In this document: positions 17,829-25,299 of the stretch, in pieces
How positions within the stretch are numbered: the first letter of the stretch is position 1
Layout: the number at the start of each line of letters is the position of its first letter
NCBI GenBank assembly: GCA_028532815.1
Contig: JAQQAS010000018.1
Location: 1 to 40,579, forward strand
Reading direction: 5' to 3'
DNA from: Pleomorphochaeta sp.
GTDB lineage: Bacteria; Spirochaetota; Spirochaetia; Sphaerochaetales; Sphaerochaetaceae
Length of the DNA: 40,579 nucleotides
Notes under the pieces: generated by a model
What the model saw: the letters and a program-made list of their open reading frames with translations, nothing else
The model's database searches: none
Told to the model about the DNA's origin: nothing
Translations under genes and position numbers: made by a program

Positions 17829-18169
17829 AGAAATGGGAATCACACTGTAAAAAATGTGGCCTTTGTTGCCACGAAAAAGTAATAGTTAATAACACTTTAA
17901 TAATTGATTTAGATTGTTATTGTGAACATTACGATATAAAAACAAAAACTTGTAAAATATATGCTACAAGATTTATAGATAGTGTAAGATGCAAAAAAGT
18001 TACACTTTCAAAAGCTATGTTTGCACCATATTTACCACCAACTTGTGGTTATGTTGAATGGGCAAAATTAAAACATATTCGATTTTCTTCAATCAGAATG
18101 TTAAGATTAATCCATAGCAAACAACCCCCTAGTGATGATGACGAAAATTCAATTTATCAATATTTTTAA
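17825..18169 (+). CDS. YkgJ-type cysteine-cluster protein
   Basis: The 114-residue protein has CKKCGLCC (residues 8-15), then CEHYD...CKIY and a later Cys in RCKKV and in PPTCGY. This is the pattern of the YkgJ/YcgN (UPF0153/UPF0260) family, thought to bind zinc or an Fe-S cluster. The function is unknown. It overlaps surE by four bases and comes 65 bases before nifS, so an Fe-S cluster supplied by the neighbouring genes is a reasonable guess but not shown. Confidence 0.8.
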   Translation: MKKWESHCKKCGLCCHEKVIVNNTLIIDLDCYCEHYDIKTKTCKIYATRFIDSVRCKKVTLSKAMFAPYLPPTCGYVEWAKLKHIRFSSIRMLRLIHSKQPPSDDDENSIYQYF

Positions 18170-18189
18170 TGTTGGTTCATAATTTCAAT

Positions 18190-18217
18190 TTGAATTTATG
18201 TGATATTTTTGTATATT
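18190..18217 (+). promoter_or_regulatory. nifS-nifU promoter
   Basis: TTGAAT (18190-18195) and TATATT (18212-18217) have a 16-base spacer, and AGAGGT (18224-18229) lies before the ATG at 18235. No IscR-like palindrome is visible. Confidence 0.45.
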
Positions 18218-18234
18218 TTAACTAGAGGTAAAAA

Positions 18235-19395
18235 ATGGATAACAAATTCGTTTATCTTGATAATAATGCCACAACCCAGATAGCACCTGAGGTATGGCAA
18301 ATAATGAGTGAATCCCAACAACTATTTGGGAATGCTTCAAGCATGCATGGTTTTGGAAGAGCTGCAGCAATGGGTATTTCAAAAGCTAGAGGACAAGTTG
18401 CATCTTTGATTGGTTCAAATAGTGATAATATCTATTTCACCAGTGGAGCAACAGAATCTAATAATATAGTTTTTAATATAGCAACATCATTGATTGATAA
18501 AAATGGTGGAAAAGGTAGAATTTTAACAACTACAATTGAACATCCTGCAATCATTGAAACTGCTAAATTTTTAAGAACTAAGGGATATAAAATAGATTTT
18601 GTAAACGTAGATTCTTCTGGTCTATTAGACTTAGATGATTTGAAGAATAAATTAGATAAAGATGTTGTACTTGTTAGTGTAATGAGTGCAAATAATGAAA
18701 CAGGTACTATTCAACCAATAAAAGAAGCTGCAGCTTTAGCACACGCAGTGGGGGCATTATTTCACAGTGATGCAACTCAATCTATAGGTAAAGTTGATAT
18801 TTCAATGGAAGAAATTGGAATTGATTATTTAAGCTTATCTGCACATAAGTTTTATGGCCCTAAAGGTATTGGTGTTTTAGCCACTAGAGGAAAGGCTCCT
18901 CTATTTAATCTTATGCATGGTGGCCATCAAGAAAAAGGATATAGACCTGGAACATATAATAATTTTGCTATTATTGGACTTGGAAAGGCAAGTGATATTG
19001 CAAAGAGAGATTTGTCCTTTGAAAGAGAAAAATTATGGACAATGCGTGAGGCTTTAAGAAAAGGCATAATAGATAGAATTGATGAAGTAATTGTCAATGG
19101 AAATCAAGAGCATTGTTTACCAGGCACTTTAAATGTATCATTCCCAGGTGCTGAAGGCGAGTCAATTTTATTATATTTGGACATGGAAGGTATTGCAGTA
19201 TCTACAGGGTCTGCTTGTGCTACAGGCAGTTTAGAACCTTCTTATGTATTATTAGCTGGTGGACTTGATATAGAAATCGCTCACGGATCCATAAGATTTA
19301 GTCTTGGAAGATATAATTCAATGGAAGATGTAGATTATGTTTTAGAGAAGTTACCACCAATTATTAAAAGAATTAGGGAGATGAGTACAAGATGA
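18235..19395 (+). CDS. nifS: Cysteine desulfurase NifS/IscS
   Basis: The 386-residue PLP enzyme takes sulfur from cysteine for Fe-S assembly. LDNNATTQ, TSGATESNN, IEHPAI, HSDATQSIGK, SAHKFYGPKG (PLP Lys205) and STGSACATGSLEPS (persulfide Cys328 on its flexible loop) are all present. The loop places it in the group I (NifS/IscS) class rather than SufS. It overlaps nifU by four bases (ATGA), so the two are made together. Confidence 0.95.
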   Translation: MDNKFVYLDNNATTQIAPEVWQIMSESQQLFGNASSMHGFGRAAAMGISKARGQVASLIGSNSDNIYFTSGATESNNIVFNIATSLIDKNGGKGRILTTTIEHPAIIETAKFLRTKGYKIDFVNVDSSGLLDLDDLKNKLDKDVVLVSVMSANNETGTIQPIKEAAALAHAVGALFHSDATQSIGKVDISMEEIGIDYLSLSAHKFYGPKGIGVLATRGKAPLFNLMHGGHQEKGYRPGTYNNFAIIGLGKASDIAKRDLSFEREKLWTMREALRKGIIDRIDEVIVNGNQEHCLPGTLNVSFPGAEGESILLYLDMEGIAVSTGSACATGSLEPSYVLLAGGLDIEIAHGSIRFSLGRYNSMEDVDYVLEKLPPIIKRIREMSTR

Positions 19396-20000
19396 GTAGT
19401 TTTTTAGACCAATGGGTATATACAGATGTAGTAAAAGATCATTTCATGAATCCAAAAAATATATGGAAAAAAGAAGATAACTTTGAAGCTGATGGTGTTG
19501 GAGAAGTCGGATCTTTAGCTTGTGGAGACCAAATGAGAATTGGTATTAAAGTTAAAGATAATAAGATAGAAGATATAAGATGGTTAACTTATGGTTGTGC
19601 TTCAGCTATTGCTAGTACATCAGTAATGAGTGAATTAGTAAAAGGCATGAGTCTTGAAGAAGCATATAAAATCACACCAAAGATGATTACTGATGCATTA
19701 GGTGGATTACCAGAGCATAAATTCCACTGTTCAGTTTTAGGTGATAAAGGTCTTAGAGCGGCAATAGATGATTATTTAGAAAAAAATAACTTACCAAATA
19801 ATCTAAAGAAAAAAGTGGAAGTAGTTGTTTGTGAATGTAATAATGTAACTGATCAAACAATTGAGGAATTAGTAAAAACAGATAAAGCTACTAATCTTCA
19901 AGAGCTTCAAGACTTGACAAATTATGGTACTAAGTGTGGAAAATGTAAGGATAAAGTTAAAGATTTATTCGAAGAATATAGACACATTTATGGAAAATAA
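19392..20000 (+). CDS. nifU: NifU-like Fe-S scaffold with C-terminal BFD-type [2Fe-2S] domain
   Basis: The 202-residue protein has an IscU-like scaffold domain (residues 1-130) with the three cluster-assembly cysteines Cys44 (ACGDQ, with the regulatory Asp46), Cys69 and Cys113. The second domain has Cys147, Cys149, Cys182 and Cys185, the CxC...CxxC arrangement of the bacterioferritin-associated-ferredoxin/NifU central domain. The C-terminal Nfu domain (CxxC) of full NifU is absent. With NifS it makes a minimal assembly system; no iscA, hscA/B or fdx lies beside it. Confidence 0.93.
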   Translation: MSSFLDQWVYTDVVKDHFMNPKNIWKKEDNFEADGVGEVGSLACGDQMRIGIKVKDNKIEDIRWLTYGCASAIASTSVMSELVKGMSLEEAYKITPKMITDALGGLPEHKFHCSVLGDKGLRAAIDDYLEKNNLPNNLKKKVEVVVCECNNVTDQTIEELVKTDKATNLQELQDLTNYGTKCGKCKDKVKDLFEEYRHIYGK

Positions 20001-20033
20001 AAAAAACGCTAGGTTAATCCCTAGCGTTTTTTT
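20001..20033. terminator. Bidirectional terminator nifU/nucleoside kinase
   Basis: AAAAAACGCTAGG (20001-20013) pairs with CCTAGCGTTTTTT (20019-20031) across a TTAAT loop. T-tracts on both strands allow termination of the two convergent genes. Confidence 0.92.
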
Positions 20034-20039
20034 AGTTAA

Positions 20040-21719
20040 TTAAGTTACATTAAATTCACTACCACCAATAAATTCTCTAAGCAGAGAGTCTTTAGGAACC
20101 ATACTCTCAGCAATAGGATGTACTCTAGATAAAAATGCTAATAGCCTTCTAGCAATTGCAAAAGCCATTGAAGAGGAAGGCTCCACAGTTTTAAGAAGCG
20201 GTTCAACAAAAGGCTTTATTGCTCCAAGTTCATATTCTAGAGCTGAATTCAACATAGTATCAGCATTATTTTGATATGGGAAAATATGTTTATTTTCTCC
20301 AGCTTGAACACTGGCCCACATGCTCAAAGTTGTGGTTGCACTAACCCCTCTAGTCATATTATCACGAGTTATTCGTCTTAATATCCTATTATCCGTTGTG
20401 CTAATTCTATTATGATCATCAAGATTTAGTTGGGTTAAAGCAGAGATATATATTTTATAAGTAGTATTTTTATCAGCTGTTGGAATTAGTTTGGGATTTA
20501 AGCCATGAATACCTTCAATTAATAAAATAGTATCTTCTTCAAATGAAACTTTGTTTCCTAAATACTCTCTTTTATTTTTCTTAAAGTTAAAAGAAGGTAA
20601 TTCTATTTCTTTATTATCAAATAAATCTTCCACATTTTTTTGGAATAAATCTGTATCTAGGGCTTCTAAACATTCAAAATCATGTTTACCATTTTCGTCT
20701 CTAGGAATATCTTCTTTTAATCTATAATAATTATCTAATGAAATTAAAATAGGGCATTTCCCAAGTAATTTAAGTTGGATACCTAATTTATTGGTGAATG
20801 TTGTTTTGCCAGAAGATGATGGACCTGCGACAAAAACAATTCTTGTTGATGGCCTATCACAAATATCATCTGCGATTTTTGCAATTTTCTTTTGTTGAAG
20901 AGTCTCAGCTAATCTTATATATTCATTAATATTATTGTTAATACAATTCATATTTAATTTGCCGAGAGATTGAAAATGTAATACTTGGTTCCATTTTTTA
21001 TATTCTTTATAAACTTTAAATAATAAAGGATTGTCTTTAAAAGTTTGTAATTGAGTAAAATCATTTGATCTAGGATATCTCAATAACATCCCTTGGGATT
21101 CATATTTTCTTAATTCCCATAAACTTAATATTCTAGAGTGTGAAACTAATGGCTCATAGCTTTTGTCCATATAATTTTTAATCTTATAAATAGCAATAAC
21201 AGGTTCATGTTGGTAATTAATTAAATCGACTGTCTCTAAAGCACCTCTATTTTGAAAATATTCAAGTCCTTCTTCATATGTTATGTTAGTGTAGGTAATT
21301 GGTAAGTTGGATTTAACTATTCTTTCCATTTCTTGTGATAATTTATTTATATCATTTGAAGTGAGGATATAAGAATCTGTATAATGAAAATAATATCCAT
21401 CACCCAAACTATGTCCAATCATAAGTTGTCTTTTTGGAAACACTTTCCAAGAAGCATAACAAAGAAGAAAGCAAATACTATGTCTATAAACTCTTTTACC
21501 TAAATCTGAAAAAAGGTAAATAGGTGTTATAATTGCATCAAAGGTTAATATATATGATAGTGGTAACAATTCATAATTAACTTGAGCTGCAACAATAGGA
21601 TTATTTTGGTAATCTTCTTCTATCTTAACATTATGTTCAATTAAGCATTGTTCAATTGTTATACCACATTCCATTTCAATTGTTTTATCATTAAATGTTG
21701 TTTTTATCGTGTTCTTCAT
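20040..21719 (-). CDS. Uridine kinase-like nucleoside kinase with TGS and ThrRS-like SAD domains
   Basis: In the 559-residue protein an N-terminal TGS-like domain (residues 1-65) is followed by a segment resembling the second N-terminal domain of threonyl-tRNA synthetase: RHSICFLLCYASWKVFPKRQ, IGHSLGDGYYFHY and EMERIVKSNLPI. The C-terminal half (from about 285) is a P-loop kinase (VAGPSSSGKTTF, LISLDNYY, LLIEGIHGLNP) of the uridine kinase/phosphoribulokinase group. The editing-site HHxxxH of ThrRS is broken (HSICF), so tRNA editing is unlikely. This architecture is known in Clostridia and Spirochaetes; its physiological substrate is unsettled. Confidence 0.85.
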   Translation of the reverse strand: MKNTIKTTFNDKTIEMECGITIEQCLIEHNVKIEEDYQNNPIVAAQVNYELLPLSYILTFDAIITPIYLFSDLGKRVYRHSICFLLCYASWKVFPKRQLMIGHSLGDGYYFHYTDSYILTSNDINKLSQEMERIVKSNLPITYTNITYEEGLEYFQNRGALETVDLINYQHEPVIAIYKIKNYMDKSYEPLVSHSRILSLWELRKYESQGMLLRYPRSNDFTQLQTFKDNPLLFKVYKEYKKWNQVLHFQSLGKLNMNCINNNINEYIRLAETLQQKKIAKIADDICDRPSTRIVFVAGPSSSGKTTFTNKLGIQLKLLGKCPILISLDNYYRLKEDIPRDENGKHDFECLEALDTDLFQKNVEDLFDNKEIELPSFNFKKNKREYLGNKVSFEEDTILLIEGIHGLNPKLIPTADKNTTYKIYISALTQLNLDDHNRISTTDNRILRRITRDNMTRGVSATTTLSMWASVQAGENKHIFPYQNNADTMLNSALEYELGAIKPFVEPLLKTVEPSSSMAFAIARRLLAFLSRVHPIAESMVPKDSLLREFIGGSEFNVT

Positions 21720-21726
21720 ATTCCTT

Positions 21727-21754
21727 ATTGTACAACGCTTTTATTTGAGTGCAA
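21727..21754 (-). promoter_or_regulatory. Promoter of the nucleoside kinase
   Basis: Read on the minus strand, TTGCAC (21749-21754) and TACAAT (21727-21732) have a 16-base spacer. The -10 box ends only seven bases before the ATG, so either the mRNA is nearly leaderless or another promoter is used; an AAGGA site lies in between. Confidence 0.4.
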
Positions 21755-21810
21755 GCTAATTTTTTACAAAATATAAATATAAAAAATAATTATTAATTAA
21801 ATTATCGTTA

Positions 21811-21838
21811 TTGCGAATATTGATAAAAAAGGTATAAT
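21811..21838 (+). promoter_or_regulatory. Promoter of the AOR-like gene, predicting a near-leaderless mRNA
   Basis: TTGCGA (21811-21816) and a perfect TATAAT (21833-21838) are 16 bases apart. The ATG at 21849 is 10 bases after the -10 box, so transcription would start within a few bases of the start codon. Confidence 0.5.
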
Positions 21839-21848
21839 AAACTTGTTC

Positions 21849-23513
21849 ATGAAAAAAATTGTAGAAAAAGGGTATCCTTATAGAAATCGAGATGTTTTAG
21901 TAATCGATTTGACAAAAGATGAATATAGTTATTCACCTATAAATAAAGATATCGGTATGAAATACCATGGTGGAAGGGCTTTCGCATATAAGCTCTGGGA
22001 AGACTATGTAGATTGGAATACTATAAATAAGGATTGTCTATATGTTGGTGCTCCCATCATATTAAGCTTAGGATGTGCAAGTGATTTAGGTTTAGATTTT
22101 GCATCAAGTGCAACTATTTTGACATATTCTTTAGAGAGCCAATCTGTTGTATCATATAATTTTACTTCAAAAAAGTTTGTTTCTTCTTTAAGTTCACTAG
22201 GCTTTAGTGCTTTGGTTATTAAAGGGCGGGCTAGACGTCTAACGAGTGTAGAAATATGGGAGAATAAGATAAATATAAGTGTTTGTGAGAACTTTCATAA
22301 TTTAAATACACGAGATATCGAATTATTTTTAGATAAAGCTTCAAGTTTATTATCAATTGGCGCTTCTGGTGAAAAGTCTATTGATTATTCATCAATTAAT
22401 ATTGATTCTAAAAATGTTGGTAGAGCAGGAGTTGGTGCAATATTTGGAATTAAGAATTTAAAGTGTTTAGCTATTTACGACAAGCAAGATTATGCAAGAA
22501 GCCCATATTATGATAATTTAGTTGGTGATATAAACAAATACTTTGTTGATAAAAAAGACGTTAACTATTTAGAATATGCTAATAAATATGGTTGGGCAGC
22601 AATTGAAGGGTATAAATATCGTTATGACCCAAGATTATGGGGACTTGGTAGTGATTTAACACCTGAGTGTGAATTGGATTGGTTAACAGCTTTATCTCTT
22701 GGCTCAAATCTTGGAATTTATGATTATAAGAAGGTTGAAATACTAGAAGAGTGTTGTCTTTCCTTAGCTATTGATCCTCTTTCAATTAGTAATTATTTAA
22801 TTTGGTTACTAGAAGCAGAAAAACAAAAAGTTATTAACTTAAAAATTGATAAAAATAATGATAAATTAGATAGGTTGATAATTATAATTGAATATTTGGC
22901 TACATCAAAAGGTCATTTTTCCATGCTAAATGAAGGTGTTGATACATTGTCAGAGAAATATGGCTTTGATCAAGTTAATTTTACTTCTTCAAAAAAAGAG
23001 TTGTTACCACTAGATTTGAGAGCTCTAGAAGGATTTTCTTTAGCAACAGCTTTAGATGATGATACACTAGTTCCTTGGGAACTGTTTGGAAATTTGAAAA
23101 AGAAAAATGTTGCACAAGCTCTTTGGACTTCTCAAATTTATAGAGAAATTTGTGAATCTCTTGGACTCAGTTGGAAAAGTGTTTTATATATAGCTTATAA
23201 AGATATTAAGATTAATAATTCTAAAAATAGATTTATGAAAGTTTTAACACAACTTTTTGCAATATCTGAAGGATATAGAATCAGTGAAGAAGATTTATTA
23301 AACTTTGGTATAGCAAGTTTTTTAAAAAGAAGAAATATCGAAGAGAGAAGTAAAAAGAAGGTTAATTATTCAATAAATAATATACCCATATATTTCTTAA
23401 CAAATAGCCATAGTAATTTTAAAAAAGAAACAGTTGTATCTGTAGGTGCTCAATTAGATAAATATTTAACCTTTGTTGAATATCAAAGGGAGTTGTTAGA
23501 AACTAAGAGTTAA
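21849..23513 (+). CDS. Aldehyde ferredoxin oxidoreductase-like protein without Fe-S cysteines
   Basis: The 554-residue protein resembles tungsten-dependent AOR in order and length. VLVIDLTKDEYSYSPI and KYHGGRAFAYKLW match the AOR N-terminus, and GRAGVGAIFGIKNLKCLAI matches the GRGGVGAVMGSKNLKAI pattern. LTALSLGSNLGIYDYKKVEILEE matches the start of the helical domain, and ESLGLSW matches the DSLGLC pattern. The CxxCxxxC set expected before the LGSN segment is missing, and the last cluster Cys is Ser in ESLGLSW. It therefore should not bind the usual [4Fe-4S] cluster and may not be a redox enzyme. The frame also opens at TTG 21843, but ATG 21849 is preferred. There is no ribosome-binding site at normal distance. 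It overlaps yfcE by 18 bases at the 3' end. Confidence 0.7.
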   Translation: MKKIVEKGYPYRNRDVLVIDLTKDEYSYSPINKDIGMKYHGGRAFAYKLWEDYVDWNTINKDCLYVGAPIILSLGCASDLGLDFASSATILTYSLESQSVVSYNFTSKKFVSSLSSLGFSALVIKGRARRLTSVEIWENKINISVCENFHNLNTRDIELFLDKASSLLSIGASGEKSIDYSSINIDSKNVGRAGVGAIFGIKNLKCLAIYDKQDYARSPYYDNLVGDINKYFVDKKDVNYLEYANKYGWAAIEGYKYRYDPRLWGLGSDLTPECELDWLTALSLGSNLGIYDYKKVEILEECCLSLAIDPLSISNYLIWLLEAEKQKVINLKIDKNNDKLDRLIIIIEYLATSKGHFSMLNEGVDTLSEKYGFDQVNFTSSKKELLPLDLRALEGFSLATALDDDTLVPWELFGNLKKKNVAQALWTSQIYREICESLGLSWKSVLYIAYKDIKINNSKNRFMKVLTQLFAISEGYRISEEDLLNFGIASFLKRRNIEERSKKKVNYSINNIPIYFLTNSHSNFKKETVVSVGAQLDKYLTFVEYQRELLETKS

Positions 23514-24011
23514 GATTAAATGATCTTTTTTTAAAGTTCTAATTTCAATTTTATCCTTATCTAATGTTGCATAACTAGAATCAAACTTTCCCCTAGGTCT
23601 ACTTAGACTCCCCGGATTTAATATAATTACCCCATTATCATCAGTATATAGTTGAGGCACATGAGTATGACCTGAGATGAAAATATCGCCACATTTCAAC
23701 TCTATTGGGCTCTGTGAGGGGTTTTTGATTATATCTCCGTGAGTTATTAATACGTTTTTGTCAAAAAAATTCTCTATTCGGATTCTTGCTGGAATATTTA
23801 TATTTGCAATTGAGAAATCATATGCATTGTCGCAATTACCTTTTACCATATATAAATCATTATTTAATTGAGAAAATATAGTTGAGAAATTTTGACTAGA
23901 AGGAGTTAAATCTCCGCAAATGATCATTGGGTTTTCTCTCGCTTTTTCAATAAAACTTTGAAAAGCAAAATAATCATTATGTACATCTGAACAAATATAG
24001 ATTTTTTCCAT
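23496..24011 (-). CDS. yfcE: YfcE-family metallophosphoesterase
   Basis: The 171-residue enzyme has the calcineurin-like metal ligands in order: SDVHND (Asp9, His11), CGDLTPS (Asp34), KGNCDN, LITHGD and ISGHTHVP. Homologues (YfcE, MJ0936) are phosphodiesterases with unknown natural substrate. The AAGGAG at 24019-24024 fixes the start. Its last 18 bases overlap the convergent AOR-like gene, and the sequence AAGAT/ATCTT plus a T-run at 23512-23532 could weakly end the opposing transcript. Confidence 0.88.
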   Translation of the reverse strand: MEKIYICSDVHNDYFAFQSFIEKARENPMIICGDLTPSSQNFSTIFSQLNNDLYMVKGNCDNAYDFSIANINIPARIRIENFFDKNVLITHGDIIKNPSQSPIELKCGDIFISGHTHVPQLYTDDNGVIILNPGSLSRPRGKFDSSYATLDKDKIEIRTLKKDHLILTLSF

Positions 24012-24380
24012 TACAGTACTCCTTGTTTGGTTGTTTTATACTATAAAAAAGAGTCTGTCAATTCAATCTTAAATTGAGAGTGTATCCTAATATATTATAA
24101 AGTATTAGTTAACCTTTATCTAACATATGCTTACGTTGTTATTTACAAAATTTGAATAAATCTTGGTAGATAAAACTTCTTTATTCCAATATATTCCTAT
24201 GGTTTAAGTATTTTTTTTGTAATTTTTTTATTCTTTAGTGTTTTTATAATTTTAAAGTAGTATAATATTTATATATTTAGAGGGGAAATATCATTATTAT
24301 TTTTAATTTGCATTAATGATATTTGTTTAATATAATTTAGAGTAAATAAAGTTTTCTTTATTAGGATTAGGAGCAGTATT
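24012..24380. promoter_or_regulatory. Divergent control region yfcE / hydrolase with 11-bp inverted repeat
   Basis: These 369 bases hold no ORF. For yfcE a perfect minus-strand TTGACA (24056-24061) is seen with TATAAA (24035-24040) at a short 15-base spacing. On the plus strand TATAAT occurs at 24261-24266 and again at 24331-24336; the second has TTGCAT 17 bases upstream (24308-24313). Between them AAATATCATTA (24286-24296) and TAATGATATTT (24314-24324) form a perfect 11-bp inverted repeat with a 17-base spacer, the right arm lying in the second promoter's spacer. A hairpin AATAAAG/CTTTATT (24345-24362) lies before the AGGAG site. Confidence 0.5.
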
Positions 24381-25298
24381 ATGATAAGAGAAAAAATGAT
24401 ATGTGAAGATTCACATGTTTTGTATTATCATGTTTGGCAACCAGAAGGTCAAATTAAAGCAGTATTACATATTCAACATGGGATGGCTGAGCATAGTGCT
24501 CGATACGATGACTTTGCAAAATACTTAAATACTAAAGGTATCAAAGTATATGCACAAGATCATAGAGGTCACGGTTATACTGGAGAAAAAGAACTATTAG
24601 GATTCTTTGCAGAAGTGAATGGTTGGGACAAAGTGCTAAGTGATGCAAAAGAATTATCAACAAAAATCGCAAAAGAAAATCCTAGTATTCCTTTGTTCTT
24701 AATGGGACATTCAATGGGATCTTTTATTGCTAGAGCTTTGACTGCTAAATATCCTAATTTATATAAAGCTTCCATAATAATGGGAACAGGTGCTTCACCT
24801 GGTATAAAAGGAAGAATTGGAAAGAGTCTTGCAAAAAATAGCATTAAAAAGAATGGAGCACATTTTTTGAATCAGAAATTAAATGATATGAGCTTTGGTT
24901 CTTATAATGATAAATTTAATCCTAATGGGTCTGCTTTTCAATGGTTAAGTAGAGATGAAAAAGAAGTAGAAAAATATGAAAAAGATCCATGGTGTGGTTT
25001 TGTTTGTACTAGTTCTTTCTATTTAGATTTGTTAAATGGGATTTTTTTAGCTAATAACTTGAATTTAGCAAAAAAAATTCCTCAAAATTATCCTATATTA
25101 TTAATAAGTGGAAGTAATGATCCTGTAGGAGATTATGGTAAAGGTGTAAAAAAAGTTAAAACTTTTTATGAGAAAGCCGGACTAAAAAATATAACTTTAA
25201 ATTTGATTGATGGTGCAAGACATGAAGTTTTAAATGAAATTGATAAGAAAACAACCTATGAATTTATTTCTAATTGGTTAGAAGAATTAATAAAATAA
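24381..25298 (+). CDS. Alpha/beta hydrolase, monoacylglycerol lipase/lysophospholipase-like
   Basis: The 305-residue cytosolic hydrolase has an intact triad: Ser111 in GHSMGS, Asp247 in SGSNDPVG and His281 in DGARHEVLNE. The N-terminal IQHGMAEHSARYDDFAKYL and VYAQDHRGHGYTG are typical of the monoglyceride lipase/PldB group (Hydrolase_4). It likely releases fatty acids from mono-acyl lipids. AGGAG sits seven bases before the ATG. It is followed one base later by the YihY membrane protein, suggesting a shared envelope-related role. Confidence 0.88.
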   Translation: MIREKMICEDSHVLYYHVWQPEGQIKAVLHIQHGMAEHSARYDDFAKYLNTKGIKVYAQDHRGHGYTGEKELLGFFAEVNGWDKVLSDAKELSTKIAKENPSIPLFLMGHSMGSFIARALTAKYPNLYKASIIMGTGASPGIKGRIGKSLAKNSIKKNGAHFLNQKLNDMSFGSYNDKFNPNGSAFQWLSRDEKEVEKYEKDPWCGFVCTSSFYLDLLNGIFLANNLNLAKKIPQNYPILLISGSNDPVGDYGKGVKKVKTFYEKAGLKNITLNLIDGARHEVLNEIDKKTTYEFISNWLEELIK

Positions 25299-25299
25299 A

